Numbered from the stretch's first letter, positions 34,401 to 49,400 are shown. The stretch is DNA of 64,000 nucleotides from Plumapathes pennacea (GCA_964036295.1 OZ038466.1:18223097-18287096), one strand, 5' to 3'. The notes: generated by a model not told the origin, from the sequence alone. Made by a program: numbers and translations.

Positions 34401-37400
34401 TGGACTGTTATGGTTGAAACTAAAGTCACAAAGTCAAATGGACTCACCATGGTCACATCCGTACAGGTCAATCCTTAGACATGGTCCACTGGATGATGGT
34501 GTCCATGAATCTGCTATGACCCGGATGTTCCGAGCCACAACAGGAACTGGGAACCAGTTAACTCGGACTCCGTTCTTGTTCATGTTTCCATCAAAAGTCT
34601 ACGGAAACGCAGACAATAAAATAACGCTAATAGATATATTTAACTGTGATTAGCCAATGCCAACATGTAAAACTAACAAGTACTTCCGGGAGAAAAATCA
34701 AGCACAAGGTGACGAGAAACAAATTGTCAAGTATAGATCGCAAGTGCGACAATTGGTATTCTCAATGACAGAGGAACAAAGGGGCGTTGGCAGGGAGGGG
34801 AGGGGGTGGAAGGGAGGGGTGAATTGGGATGTTATTTACGTCACGTCTCAAACACTCTCGTAATAATTCAACACTTAGAGTTGGAAAAACCTCACATAGA
34901 TTTCCAGTCAAATAATGTCATAAAAGACGACTTTCCATGGGATTACATTACGATATTCGCGTTGTTTTCAGAGGTAGCATCATGCTAAACTTCATGTCTG
35001 TTCTCTATTACTGTACATAATTACTAGCAACTCGGGAACTTTGCCAGCAACCTATGAACAGGCTTTGCCGCTTATTTAAGCAATATCATACCATCACTGG
35101 ACCAGAGTCTTTCAGCTTGTAGTCTTGCCAGCTGGCATTCAACGAAGAATCGTATTTATAGCTGATTTTGTACGTTTTGACCCATTTGTCACTTGAATGA
35201 TGTCCTTGAGTGGCCACGCCTGTCACTGTTTTCACCTGACCAAGGTCAACCTGCAAAAATGTGAAACAGGTAAAAATAATAAATAGGTGAACGCAAAGAG
35301 GGTGGGCAAAAGCACAAAAATGATGAATGCCACGTTACATAGTGTTGTTAGATAGAAGAAAGACAAACTACACTTCTAGTACATTGGTCAGTATGTAACA
35401 TAAAAACAGCTTTCAGATGACGAGTAATGTTACATAGTGTTGCTAGAGAGAAGAACGACAACCACGTGCGAAAATACGCGTTTAAAGTCCACTACTCTAC
35501 ATAACATCAACAGGTTTTAGAAGATAACCGATGCAAACAAGTTTAAGCTACCTGTAGGTATCCAGCATTTGTGTCGGAGCTGCACCATGTCGAGGTATTG
35601 TACAACCGTCCATTGGATGAGATGTTCATGTTGGGTTGAGCTGTGATCTGTGAATCTTTTATTGAGTTATCCTCCATACCCAAGGAAGAACGGCAAGCTA
35701 AAAGGAAATAAGAGGAAGACACAATATATAAGTAATCATTCTACCTGAACAACAGACCGTAGCTAAGATAAAGAGAGATCGCCGCTAAAACCAACAGTTG
35801 CGGATCACACTTGCATCATTTGCTCCTCCCCCCTGGGGGATTGGAAACAATACCTATTGGCGCGGCACATACTTAGGGTGCGTTCGATTGACCCTAATCC
35901 GGAATAGGAATACAAGGATTAAGGACTTTTTATCGTTCGATTGACTCGTATTCCTATTCTGGAATAGTGGCGAGAGTATTCCAACTATTCTACTCGCCGG
36001 AGCAGAATAGCCGGAATAATTCGGAATAACACGTCAGCGCCCTGTTTCCCCTGCGGTCCGCTTTTCTGTCAACAAAACAATGCCGTCCATGTTTGCCAAT
36101 GCAGAAGCAGAAGAAAGGCACATTGTAGAGAATTTAGAGCTGATAGAAAAAAGGGGTACTGCTGGACCAGAGAAGAGATCCTGTTGCTGATAACTTTGTA
36201 TGAGGAGAAGAAAGAACTATTCAAGAACGTGAACTACAAGAAGAAACAGATTTGCGAAATAATCGCGGCCCGGATGAGCGAGCACGGCTGTACTGCTCGC
36301 CCCGACCAGTGCGAAGGCAAATGGAAGGCCCTGACAATGGCTTTCCGAAAGTGTGAAGACCATAATAACCAGAGTGGTAACAGTAGGAGGGAGTGCCCAT
36401 TTTACCAGCAGCTTGCGAAGTGTACGGCTACAGGCCAAGAATCAGGCCATACGCGACTGCCAGCAGCTCGGGTCTTGGAGACTCAGAGCGAACAGAAACT
36501 CAGCCAAAAAAGCGTGCACACAGCTGTGACAAAAACGAAGAAACCTCAAAGAAAAAGACCAGAAAGCCACGCATGTCTCGGGGAAACGAAACTCTTCAGT
36601 GGTTAAAGGAGTATGCAGAAGACCGGACTGCACGGAAAATGAAAGTCGCCGCGAGATAATGGAGCAGCAGCATCGAGAAAAGATGGGTTTGCTGTCTGGA
36701 CTTTTGCTTGTTTTGAAAGACATCAACAAATAGTCTTTGCCAGACCAGATACTTATAAAAGTTGTTATTTTGGAGCCTTTTGACTGCCGGAGAAAGTTGC
36801 TATATTTTGCATTGTTTACGGTACTCACCGCACGACTATGTTCACTCTGTTACCGATGCATTTCAGAATTGTAGTCAGGTTATTTTAATTAAAGTAATTT
36901 ATCGACTGCCTGGCCAGCTTTATACACATGTATATGTCACCAAACAAAATGGCGGTTTACAGTTCTAGCCTAAGAGCCTGCGAACGAGGTTGTACGCCAG
37001 ACTGACAGACTGACAGACTGACAGACGAACATTAAATTTCGAGATGGCGACACGCTTGGAGTCTCCGAATAACGCGATATTTACGCGATACTACTGCATA
37101 AGCGTCGTGATTATTTCCCTCGCTTCGCTCGGGGATAACTCATCTTGACAACAGACTGTCAACACTTTATCATTCAGGACATGTCTCAGTTCAACATTAA
37201 AAACTTTTTTATAACATCAACATAAACTTTATTTCGATGCAGTTACAGGTCAACCAAACTATCAATGATATTTGTGTCTGAGAGCACACTTCAAACTAAC
37301 AGCCACAAGCTTTGTCTAAAGCACTTAAGAGCGACTTTTTTTTCTGACCGGGTGAGGAGTGGCACATCAGTCAAAATTCGGGGTTCTTTTTATTTTGTCA

Positions 37401-40400
37401 ATAGATAACCTATGGTTTGCCAATTACTCTGGTATATTTAGTTTGTCCGGAAACTTTTTCATTTCGTGAAATTTTTGAAAAATCGCCATACCCCTCGAAA
37501 TGGCTAAAATGAAAGGATTTGGAGGACCACAAAAACCTTTGCACGCGACCGCGCAACGAAACTCTACACATAAATGTCTTCATATATTGATTAAGAAGAC
37601 ATCCACGAGCAATTTGAGCCTGTAAATAGAATTATAGGTCAAATATTGAATATCTGGTGTCGGGGCAAAGACAGCCCAAATTTCAATGCTCGCAAATCTC
37701 AGTTCAGAGCACTTTTTCAAAAAATCATTTCTATGTCCGGTATTACTCAGATTTGCACAAAAACTCGGTTGTAATATCTAGAAGTGTTGCTTTTATCAAG
37801 AATATAAAAATTAGTTTGGTACTTTTCATTGCTTGAAAGAACTAACGCGGCTAATTTTGCCAAAATCACAACATCGACTTGTAAACAACGCGCAACGATC
37901 AATTCACACTTTCGAATAAACTCGAATAAATCTTCGCCTACTACCTCAAACTTGGCACAAAACTCTGTAGGAGACCTTATAACAAGTTTAACTTTCAATA
38001 CCACCGGTTAACGATTGACTTATGTGGTTTTTTCCTATCAAAATGCCTCTTCAACTCAGTGGTCGACAAGCGCTAACTGATCGCTTCACTTTCTTTGCCA
38101 ATTTACGCCTCATTTCCCTTTATTCTGCTACAATATAGGACAAATATGTTTCCAAGGATGTCCCTGTCGCTTTAAGAGCTCTTTCTTGTAAAAAATAAAA
38201 GAGTCATTCAGTCAAAACATACGCGCCGACGTCGCCGTGCGTTCGTTATTGGTGTCACGCAATCTTAAAACTTAGCGAGATATGTTTATTTTATAGTTAC
38301 ATTGATATCCCTTGTTTGACCCAAAAATATGTTAACTTTGTTTTGTCATTATCGCTGCCGGTAATGAAAATGCGACATGAAACTTTATTATTTGGGTATC
38401 AAAGTGGCCAAATAATGAAAACAACAACAACAATAGAATTTGTACTTGAAATGATACATGAATACATATCTGGCCAAGAAATATTTTTTTTATACACAAA
38501 TAAAACATGATAAGATCAGTAGCTTTTAGTGGCTCCTGGATTTTAAACTGAGCTGACTTTATTTACCAAAACGAGTTATTTTACCGGATCCGGCTTAATG
38601 AACTGCACACAGATCTAATGAGAAACTGACAAGGAAGTGATTTGTACATTTTATTACTGGCCTAACTGGCAAGAAATCTTTATTTATGTGGCTGTCTCTC
38701 GAGAGTTTTATCTGTTCGTGAAGCGATGACTTATACAAATATTGCATTTATTCACTCATTCAGACACCCTGTTGTGTTGTTGTTGTTGTTGTTGTTATTG
38801 TTTTTTTTTTTTTCTCTCTCGGCTCTAATAAGACCTCTTCTCAAATTTACATCACTAACAGAGATTCACATTTTAGTTTATTTTCCGTATTTTTCTTTCT
38901 ATTCAGTGGCCGCCTTGTTTTGTTACTCAGTGCCGAGGGGAAAAAAAGAAAATGAAAGGACTCGTAAAGGCGGGGTCGGGCGGGGCAACTTCCGTTTTAC
39001 TTTTTCCCAACACACCAAAATGAATACCTATATTGGTTGTAGAAGCAGCTGCCGTTAGGTGTTAGGAAAAGATAGCAACGGTGACATAAAGGTTTTAGTT
39101 TTTCAAAACAGATTTGGCAAATTGAGAAGCGGAGTTCTTTTTTCCTGTAATAAGGATATTTCGGGGCACAAAAAGGCGATGGGATAAGCGATGTTGAGAC
39201 CGAAGTTGAATTGATATTAGCACGGGCGTCGATATTTACTCCGCCGTCTGATATATCAAAATTGACGATTTGCGCTTCACACCGCTATTCTTTGCGAATT
39301 GGTTGGCGCAAAAGATCGCAGCGTTGCCGAGTTCCAGCGGGCCTATGCAGAATGGTGAGAAGGGGAAATCGCGCAAGGCTGATCGCGGGATCAACAAAGC
39401 GCTCTCTAGGGCAATCCTTCGCCGCACTGGTATATTTGTTGCGGCTGGTTCGGGTACGTGCGTCAAGTCTTTTTTTATAATTTGTTATCTGCTCTGATAG
39501 GAAATTCGTTTCCAAATCTGGCTTCATATCTTCTCTTTGGTACAATTAAAAAAGAAAGAACAACGGAAAATATAACTTTAAGATTATCTGCAGTGCATGG
39601 GTGTGCTTACGGTACATACTAAAACTATTTCAAGTAGACTACTGTAACTTTATATCACTTTGTACACGCTCACTTCGATTTATAATAAAAAAAATGTGTG
39701 AATAGTTGGCGCGCCCAGGCTAGGGTCCCCGGGCCAACCTTTTTTCATATATACAGGGCTTTTAACTTAAAAGTTGCCGCTTTTGGAATTTTTGATTTTT
39801 GATTTTTGATTTTTGATTTAATGGAAGGGCACTTTTCGCCCCAAGCCAGTTTATAACACAATTGTATTGGACGGTGGGTTGTGTTGGGACGGAGTGGAGT
39901 CTCAAAGGTGTAAAGTACAAATAATGTATTGGAGAAATTGAAATTGCGAGAGAGAGTGAGAGAGAGAGGGGGTGGGGGGAGGGGGGAGACCAAAATATAT
40001 AATAATCCGTGGGGAGGGGGGGGGGGGTAAACATTTTGGGGATATTTTCTATAAAGTCATCTTGCAGCTCCTAATGACGTGTACGGTACAATGTCAAGTC
40101 AGAAGAGTTACTTTTGCCTTCGTGCTGTTTTGATTACTCAGGCCATAACCATTCTAGTTTATGGTTCCTAATGTTTTCATTATTTGGCCACTTTGATACC
40201 CAAATAATAAAGTTTTATGTCGCATTTTCATTCCCGTTAGCGATAATGGCAAAACAAAGTTAATATATTTTTGGGTCAAACAAGGGATATCAGTATAACT
40301 AAATATAATAAACATATCTCGCTAAGTTTTAAGATTGCGTGACACCAATAACGAACGCACGGCGACGTCGGCGCGTATGTTTTGACTGAATGACTCTTTT

Positions 40401-43400
40401 ATTTTTTACAAGAAAGAGCTCTTAAAGCGACAGGGACATCCTTGGAAACATATTTGTGCTATATTGTAGCAGAATAAAGGGAAATGAGGCGTAAATTGGC
40501 AAAGAAAGTGAAGCGATCAGTTAGCGCTTGTCGACCACTGAGTTGAAGAGGCATTTTGATAGGAAAAAACCACATAAATCAATCGTTAACCGGTGGTATT
40601 GAAAGTTAAACTTGTTATAAGGTCTCCTACAGAGTTTTGTGCCAAGTTTGAGGTAGTAGGCGAAGATTTATTCGAGTTTATTCGAAAGTGTGAATTGATC
40701 GTTGCGCGTTGTTTACAAGTCGATGTTGTGATTTTGGCAAAATTAGCCGCGTTAGTTCTTTCGAGCAATGAAAAGTACCAAACTAATTTTTATATTCTTG
40801 ATAAAAACAACACTTCTAGATATAACTACCGAATTTTTGTGCAAATCTGAGTAATACCGGACACAGAAATGATTTTTTTGAAAAAGTGCTCTGAACTGAG
40901 ATTTGCGAGCATTGAAATTTGGGCTGTCTTTGCCCCGACACCAGAAATTCAATATTTGACCTATAATTCTATTTACAGGCTCAAATTGCTCGTGGATGTC
41001 TTCTTAATCAATAGATGAAGACATTTAAGAACAGAATTTCGTTGCGCGGTCGCGTGCGAAGGCTTTTGTGGTCCTATTAATTCCTTTCATTTTAGTCATT
41101 TTGAGGCGTAGCGGTTTTAACTTTTTTCTTGAAATTCCAAAACTGTTTGAACAAAATAAATATACGAGAGTAATTGGCACACCATAGGCTATCTCTGGAC
41201 AAAGTATGAAGAACCCCGATTTTTGACTGATGTGCCACATTTTTCTCATTTCACCCGGTGTTTAGGAAAATTCGCTCTTAACCAGTGACCTAATAAACTT
41301 TGGCCAAATTTGTGGGCAAATCCTCAGAAAATGAGCAAATTAAAAAAAAAAGACATATTCTACGACAGGCTTGTCTGATACGGACGGCTTTTCGACGCTC
41401 TTTACGGAACCCATCCACACAGAATAGTGGCAAAAGGTCTTCTATCACATCTTCTGTTCTGGGGTCTTCTTCCAACATTTCCGCGATGAAAACCAAAACA
41501 CCAGCGACAGTAACTTTCAATGTTGTCGCCGCCATGTTACCCGAAAAGCCGCTGACATAGCATGCTATCGCAGGCTATTATTCCAGAAACGGAAAAGTCG
41601 TTTTATTGACTTTTCTTCAGAATCGTTATTCTGGAATAATCCAGAATATATTCTTATTCCGGATTAGGGTCAATCGAACGCACCCTTAAATGGCTCATAT
41701 ATGGGAGTATCCCCTCCCCTACCCCCTCCCCTCGGGATAATGTGAGAGATTTCACTGGTACCTTGCGCTGTTCCATAAACCTCCACTCTGAGGACGGCCC
41801 ACTTTAGGACTGCTGTAGGCCAGAAACGGATGAACTTGGCTCTTGGAAGATTGTGAACGCTATTTTTCCTGAAATCAATCCAGAATCCGTTGCCAGCAAA
41901 GTTCTGCCGGAAAAAGGAGATTATAACTAAATGACGTCATTTGGTTGAAACCCTCCACAGTCAATGAATATATTAACACCATGGCAATAGTTACGTTGCG
42001 ATTAAGCCTTTCGTTTGTTTAGGTTTGAGTGGCAGGGAAGGAAAACAAAGCAGTGCCATCTACTCTACACTCACCCTGTCCACTCCATTTTCTTTGTAAA
42101 TGTTCCACGACTTGTTGTCTAATGACAAGTAGATTTTGTATTTTGTAGTCCATTCTTGTGTGCAAGGGTTTTTTTTCGTAGCCAGTGCACATATGAAATG
42201 AACTCCACCAAGATCCACCTGCAGGTAGTCATTACCGGTGAATGACCTCTTGGCTTCCCAAGCGCATTTTGTCACACTTAACCTGCCTTGGTAAGGTGCG
42301 TAACGACTATCAAAATACGTGGTTGCTGTCATCCTGTGATCGGGAATCTTGCCGCGGTCTGCAATTCCGACAGGTGTGTTTCGACAAGAAGTCCCTGAAA
42401 AGTAATAAAACTAAACTGAGGTGTGTGAGGGGACGACGTCCTGACGTCCCCGACAAAACAAACACACACTGAAAAAAATAAAAAATAGAAAAAAAAACGA
42501 GTTAAAGGTGGGGGCGCACTATAAAAGGCCAAAATGGAGATCCACCTAAGGAAGATTTTGATAAGGCTTCGATTAACAAAATGGCTCCGCTTATAAAACA
42601 ATGATGCGCACAATCTTTATGAATTTTCCAAGCAAGAACGTAGACAATGATCAGAATTCAAAACTAATCAAACTTCTCGCCAATATATTTGTTCATTTGA
42701 GCCAAAATTGAGTCAAGAACTGACCAAACCATGAAATGATTTACATTTTGTAATTGCATTTTATTTTGTTTGGTATCGCTCACAAATAATCAATTCCTGT
42801 CCTCGAAAGAATATACCAAGAAAAGCCCTGTTTACTCGGTAGTTACACTGCCACAAGAAACAAGAAATGTACCCTTTGGTCAGTCAAAAACCAAGGTGAC
42901 TGGAATGGCCCGCGATTTAAAAATAGACCACCACGCTGAATCTATTGTTTGCCTAGTGCTGACAAACGACATGAAAACGCTCGATTGGCGACTTGTAAAC
43001 ATAAATCTTGCTATGTAAAACCGTCTATTTAGTTGACAGTTCTGTACGTGCCAAAAAGAGCGAGAGGCTTCTTGTTTGCTTTCTTCATTCCGCTATTTTG
43101 TATAAAAATATTCACCGTGGGGATCCCCTTTTACAGCACGCCCCCGCGTTTAAAAAAGATAAAAATTACAAGAAAATAAAACTAAACTGATAGGTAAATT
43201 TTAAAATAATAAATAGTCAATTGTGAAAAAATTCCTGAAATTAATTAAGAGCCGTTGTTAGAGAAAACCGGGCGGGGCCAAAAGATGGGGGTCGGCCGAA
43301 TTTCATAATTTTATCAGCACTTGATGTCTATCTAGTCCCCGAGCGAAGCGAGGGTAATAATCACGACGCTAATGCAGCAAAATCGCCTAACTTAGAGACT

Positions 43401-46400
43401 CCAAGCGGGTTGCCATCTCGAAATGCGACCTTTTAGGCCTGGTGCCTAAGCTAGTGCCTAAGCAACGACGTACCAGACAATGACGTAATAAATATCGATT
43501 AGCGTCTCCGCCAGTAGTTTTACTGACACTGTCGAAGACAAAGAAAGAAAAAATACTTGAACGAGCAACAATTGTACGTAACTGCGTTCACGAAAATGAA
43601 TTTGAAAACTGGAAAACTTGAAAAAGAACGGTCTCGCGAAGCTCGTCTTTAAAAGAGAAGGGAACAGGCACGGGCAAGGCGAAATCGTTAAACTATCGAA
43701 CAGCACCAAATACGTCTAAAGAAAAGACGACAAACATGTTATAACCGACAGCATCATGAACGGAAGCGTGCTGAAGAAACGGCTCCGCAAAGGGAACACC
43801 GCTTGAAAGCAAATCGGGAGCTTCAGACGCCGTTTTGTGTTAAACTCAGATACTTATTCAGAAACGACAAGCAACAAAAAGGTCAGCCAATGGAAATCGA
43901 ACAATCATCGTGACAAATATATTCTATCCCGTATCTTGTGTAACTCGATCACTTCAAGAATGTATTAAAATCTGTACGCTGATCATTTTCCCTCGAAGTA
44001 TTGTTTTAATACACTTCTGTCGCCAGTTTCGACTACCGTATTCGCTCATGAGCAATCGGAACTTGGAGTCTTGAATGATTTAGTTAGATGTCTTAGTTTT
44101 TCTTTCAAGACTAAAACTGTAACAAATGCCGTAATCAGAGACGCGGTGATTGCAGCGCAAATCGTTCACAAGCTGTTTGAAGTATGACTAGGTCTGAAGC
44201 CCGTGTATAATTTGAAGTAAACCGTTCAAGATTTGCTTTGATTTTGGGAGAAATCATGCTGTTTTGAGCGGGTTCACATACAAAACAAGCGAGCTCATTA
44301 AATATGCATGCCCGAGTCTGGTGCAGAGTAAAATAAAAAGAATTGCACAGGAAGCCTATTTAATTGTGCTGCCTATGAATTCAAAATTGGAAAATCAATG
44401 TCCCTTTTTTTCCCGTACTACGGCGGCCGACCAACTTCTAAATTTAAGTTTTAAATTTCGAAAACGTGCTTGGTAGACTGTATGAATTAATTTGACGTGC
44501 GGACCGTGGGAAATACGTACGGCGTTACGCAATCGACTCTTTTTCAACGCAAATGTACCGCAAAATACACCATTCTTTTTCTCCTTCCTTTGCGTGTAGC
44601 ACTTGACTTTCGAAGAAAAGATTGAGTCAACATTTCGGTAAAACAAAGACTGCTTTTGTTGAGCAGTACCAAAGTAAAAGTCCAATCAATGGCAAAGCGA
44701 GGGGGTATCTGCGACCATCGTATTTCTAGTATGATTATGAACGGTGGCATTTGAACGAATTTTGGGTCTTTTGTTTCGGAGATTGACCACCCCCCTTGGT
44801 TTTGGGGCAGAAATTCAAACGCGTGGCCACTAATTTGGAATTGCTCGCGATCCAGTTTTGACACACAAACAGCGGCAGTCTTTGCTATGTGCGATAACTT
44901 GAAACCCTATAAAACAACTTTCTAGAGCTTGTTTATGTATTGATTTGTCCGAATATCAAAACAAAAGTCTGGGCAAATAAATTTGAGTGGCCTTCACGGT
45001 CCCATTAATTTCTCCTATTAGACACAGAAATAGGCATAATTACAATAAACACATCAAGTCACGCGAGCCTACGAGATAAACCCAGTGGAAACAATCAACA
45101 AAATTCCTATCTGGCTTTGCTACAGAGGACATAATGGCCAATTTCAAAAGAATTTGTGCTCTTTACTTTGTCTTGCGACATTTTTTTGTAAACAGGTCAC
45201 GCAATGGTACGTGCCAAGAAATGTGGCTTTTTCTCAAGTTTTAATTAACAATTATTTGCCGAAGTGGAGGTGAATAATTGTTTTAGTATATACCACACAA
45301 GTTTAATAGCCAACTCCCAAATAGCTATTTTATTTCCGACAAAAGTGGGCAAAACTTGGGTTCGCGCGCCATTTTGTTTTACCGGAAACCGCCGGGAGGT
45401 GAATAGTACTTGATATTCCGAGATTGAGGAGCCAATCAGAGCGCGCGAAAAGCACTATTCACTTGTGTGGTATATACTAAACACATATATTGTACTATAC
45501 CTGGCGAAATATATTTTGTGTACGTTTAACAAGCAAGTTTTATATATTATTACACTTCGCGCGAGAATACTGCGTGACCGAATGCGCCAAGCGGCTCCAC
45601 AGTCGTATTCCGTAATTCACAACTTCTCTAATTTAGATTTTTGTCTGATCGTCATAGCTTTTCGGTATCCCTTTACTCTTTGTTGTGTAATTTTCAAGAA
45701 ACATTCGTTTTAAAGATCTATTTTTCAAGTTTTTCTTTGTGTGCTAGTTAATTAATAATTAACGCGCAGCGTAATACGTGCCATGGGGTTTCGAAAAATC
45801 ATTAAAGAATCACGAAATTGTTATGGATGCTTGCTGTTCTTTCAAGCCGTTGGTGGGAGGTGCCTGTACATTTGATCGCAGGGACAGGAAACAATCAACA
45901 GAAATAGTGTCATTATTATCACGTACAAAGAGTGCTTCGCACCACAAGACGTTGTGTCAATTCCAAGACGTAAACAACGAAGTTGACCTTATTCTATCGC
46001 GAGCTGCTATATTTTCTGTTCCATCAAACATCGATTCCCTTACTATTTGCCCATCTCACCGACTAAATCTTGGCCTTGGGTGGCGGCGAAGTTCCAGAAA
46101 ATGCAGAGTTCCTCAAGAATTATCTGAGCAAGGGAAGAGCGGAGGAAAATGACCAAAAGCGGACCGAGGCATCAGCAAAGCATTTTCCAAACTTGTTCAA
46201 AAAAGGACCGGAATCTTCCTTCGAGCGGGATCAGGTAAAATACATGTACATCACGTTTTACCCAAGACCAAACTTTGCTTCACTAATAGCCATTTATTCG
46301 TTTATATCGCAGGTATTTGCCGGTCGTGCAGAGAAGTTCTGACATCACTTTTGGAGAGTCAGAATAGCAGACATTCAGATGTACTGTCGGAACAGGAAAA

Positions 46401-49400
46401 GCCAGCAAGCTTAAAGGCATTTGAACAAGGAGCTCCTGAACAATTAAAGATGTCAATATTGGTAAACATATCTCACCTGTCTCTTCGTAATAAGTGTCTG
46501 TGCGTACTTGGATCTGATGCGGAGGGGTGGGGCAGACGACAACGACTTGTGTGACCCCGGTCGTAAGCGTGACACCAAATGTAGGCGTGAGCGTGACACC
46601 ATACGTGGATCAATTTCCAAGATATTTTGAGTAATTACATCAAACAAAGAGACCTACAAAGCCCTTGACTTGCCAAATTGGAATGTGATTACTGCATTTA
46701 TTTAATGAAGTGTCTTCTAAAGTAGTTTCATGGGGAACGGATCGGCTTTTGTGGCACATCATAGCGTAAGAGAAATTTGGCGGGGAAACCATTTTGAGTA
46801 TTTAGACCGAAAATGACACTAACAGCCGTTGATTTCCCAAATAAAGTAGCAAATACTGTATTTGTTCAATAAAGTGCCTTTGGAGTAGTTTTATGGGGAA
46901 CCGATTGCTTTTGTGTTACAGTATAATATGAAATTAATTTGGCGGGAAAACTTATCTTTTGCGCAATTAAGAGCAACTTCAAATGTGAGTCAAGCGGGAA
47001 CCGGTTTTTCCCCCAATCAATTCTTTTTTTTTAATTTGGTTTATATGGCAATGGACTACCAAAAACAGGTTTTAAATGAAGAATAAACAACCGCACTTTT
47101 GAGGAAAGAGCGTTCAAAAACGTTGAAAATCTGACATGTCTGGATTTTTGTTTGACCTCTACTGTTTCAAGCCGCTCGCCAAAAAGAAAGCACCAATAAA
47201 ATCTAATTTTGAAACTGTAATCTAGGGGAAATATACCCAAGGAAATAGTGTGAAAAAACTCGCTGGTAAAATCCGTCGGGAAGTTGGTATTTTTTTTGTC
47301 TCGAAGCTGGTCTAATTTTGGACGCCATTTTGGCTCCCGCTGCCCAAAAACCAAGGGGGGTGGTCAATCTCCGAAACAAAAGACCCAAAATTCGTTCAAA
47401 TGCCACCATTCATAATCATACTAGATAGACATAAAGTGCTGGTAATATTATGAAATTCGGCCGATCCCCATCTTTTGAACCTGCCCGGTTTTCTCAGACA
47501 ACGGCTCTTAAATAAATCGCACTGTAAGATCAAGATTTGGTAGCTTTCGATTCCAAACTCGATTTTACAACTAGTACATTTATAGAAACCCGTACTGTAC
47601 ACGTACCAGGCGCTCCGTACAGTTCCACTCTCAGGCAACAAAATCCCCGACATGTCTTGGGAACCACACGAACGTATCTGGATACAACGCCTTTAAACAA
47701 GACTTGTTTAACTGCCGTGTTCCTATCTCCATTTCCCTGAAATTCCTACAGAAGAGGATAATAAACACGCATCACCTATAACGAACTTGTAGGAAGTTTA
47801 GAACACATTCACGGCATAACGTTCAACAGTGTAGCTCCTAAACGGCAAAGAACTGGGTGGAGGGGAGGGGAGGGGGAATGTTGCTAAATGAACGATAACA
47901 GCAACAACAACAACAACAACAACTTAAACATTTGTCAAATTTTACACTACAGACTTTCCAGTATCGACCAAACATAGTCATGCATATCCTGGCTAAATAT
48001 TTGAGAACACGGAGAACATGCAAAAATGTAGACTGGTATTATAACAGCCCTACCCGCACTTGGTCTAACTGGAGTGAATAGTTTCAACTCATGTATAAGC
48101 CACGTTTTTGTTGTGCGCAACGTAGAAAATACACTAAATTTACTTATACTTAGTATAGAATCTTAGATTTGAGTTTCTCTGTTAAATCGAAAGGTTCTAC
48201 AAGTGTCACACGAACTACAAAAACTGAATTTAAGTTTACTGTCTTTTTCACACTTTTTTGAAATGACCGCTGACTCGAAAATAAAGTGATTGTACGATCG
48301 AATTAAAAAACAAAAGCAAACAAAAATAACCAAACAACGTATTTCCACTTTGTGGTCTTAAATGTACACTACTCGCCCATGTCATCGAACCAAAGTCTGT
48401 AAACTTGTAAGGTTTGTCTAGCACTCTTACGGACACCATGCTTTGTACGAGGATAGTTGTCGGCCGATATGATCGTTAAAAAGCGTGAGCCGAAAGTCTG
48501 ACGGAACAATCGGGACGGGGCGGAGAAATTGGACATTTAACATACATTAAATATTACTTTAGTCGTCGAAAAATAAATAAATAAAGCAACGTTTATAAAG
48601 TGCTATACAGTTGGAAATCTCTTCCTGATAATTTCCATTGTCTCTTTCCCTGACTTCTGTGTCAAGTCGTCAATTGCTTTTTCCCGCTTTTACTTTTCAA
48701 GCAGTAAGCAGCATCAAACTAGTCGCCAGTCTTCGAACGTCTCAAGATGTTAAAACTTTTTTTAAATATATAATTTACCCTGACATGTCCCCCTTCTTCG
48801 TAATCTGTCAAAGTTGTCCCATCTGTGGACGTTTTTAGCTGGTATGTCTCCACCCACTGGTCCGCTTTAGAATTCCCCTGTGTAGCCACAGCACATACAG
48901 CGTGTAGTGATCCCAGATCAACTTGTAAGTACAGCGGTGTACTATTTTCTGCAGCGCACCAAGGCAACCCCACAAAGTTGAGCCTGGCACGTTCGGCGGG
49001 AGTACTGGCGTTAAAAGACGACGGAGATGTGAGCTGTCCATCAGGAATTATTTTGTGCTCAATACCAAGTGCATTGTCTTCACATAAAGCTGAAACACAA
49101 GTCACGTAGAGCTTTATCATATTTTCAATCATATTGTTTTGTGAAGTGCAAAAAGAAATATAAAACGCTTTCCGTGTTTACATAGCCTGATGCAAACACT
49201 CGAGCGAGTTTGGAAGAACTCGAAAATTTGTATAAACCCTGGCTCGGACGGCAGGCTGTGTAAACACGGCGCGCGTTTTATACTTCTTACTAAACAAATC
49301 TTACAGAAGTGAGATTTAATTTTGCCACTTGATAGTTTGCTCATATGAAAGCTGAATGTATTGACCTTGTGTCATGAAATATTTTTAATTCATCAACAAA

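Larger units (their letters stand above)
35876..41685. mobile_element. 5.8 kb PIF/Harbinger-like transposon in gene B
   Basis: Perfect-looking terminal repeats starting GGGTGCGTTCGATTGACCC at both ends, with target TTA at 35873-35875 and 41686-41688. The gene A intron at about 11910-11940 lacks it. It holds a Myb/SANT-like gene relic at the left and, at the right on the minus strand, a possible transposase N-terminus. The middle is replaced by a nested 3.9 kb foldback (37329-41277). It is not autonomous now. Confidence 0.82.
43249..47507. mobile_element. Element II: 4.3 kb TTAA-flanked element in gene B intron
   Basis: Inverted ends begin GAGCCGTTGTTAGAGAAAAC at the left and are mirrored at the right (imperfect, about 165 bp), with TTAA at 43245-43248 and 47508-47511. 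The left arm is split by Helitron copy 3 (43336-44729). The interior carries a gene fragment (45778-46400), a small MITE (45282-45481) and a pair of direct repeats (46668-46950). The terminal GAGC/GCTC and TTAA are shared with foldback element I. Confidence 0.75.

Noticed and set aside
37747..38004. 85-codon frame MVLKVKLVIRS... present twice
   Set aside because: It appears in both inverted arms of foldback element I in mirrored orientation with no domain or splice context, so it is probably a by-product of the arm sequence.
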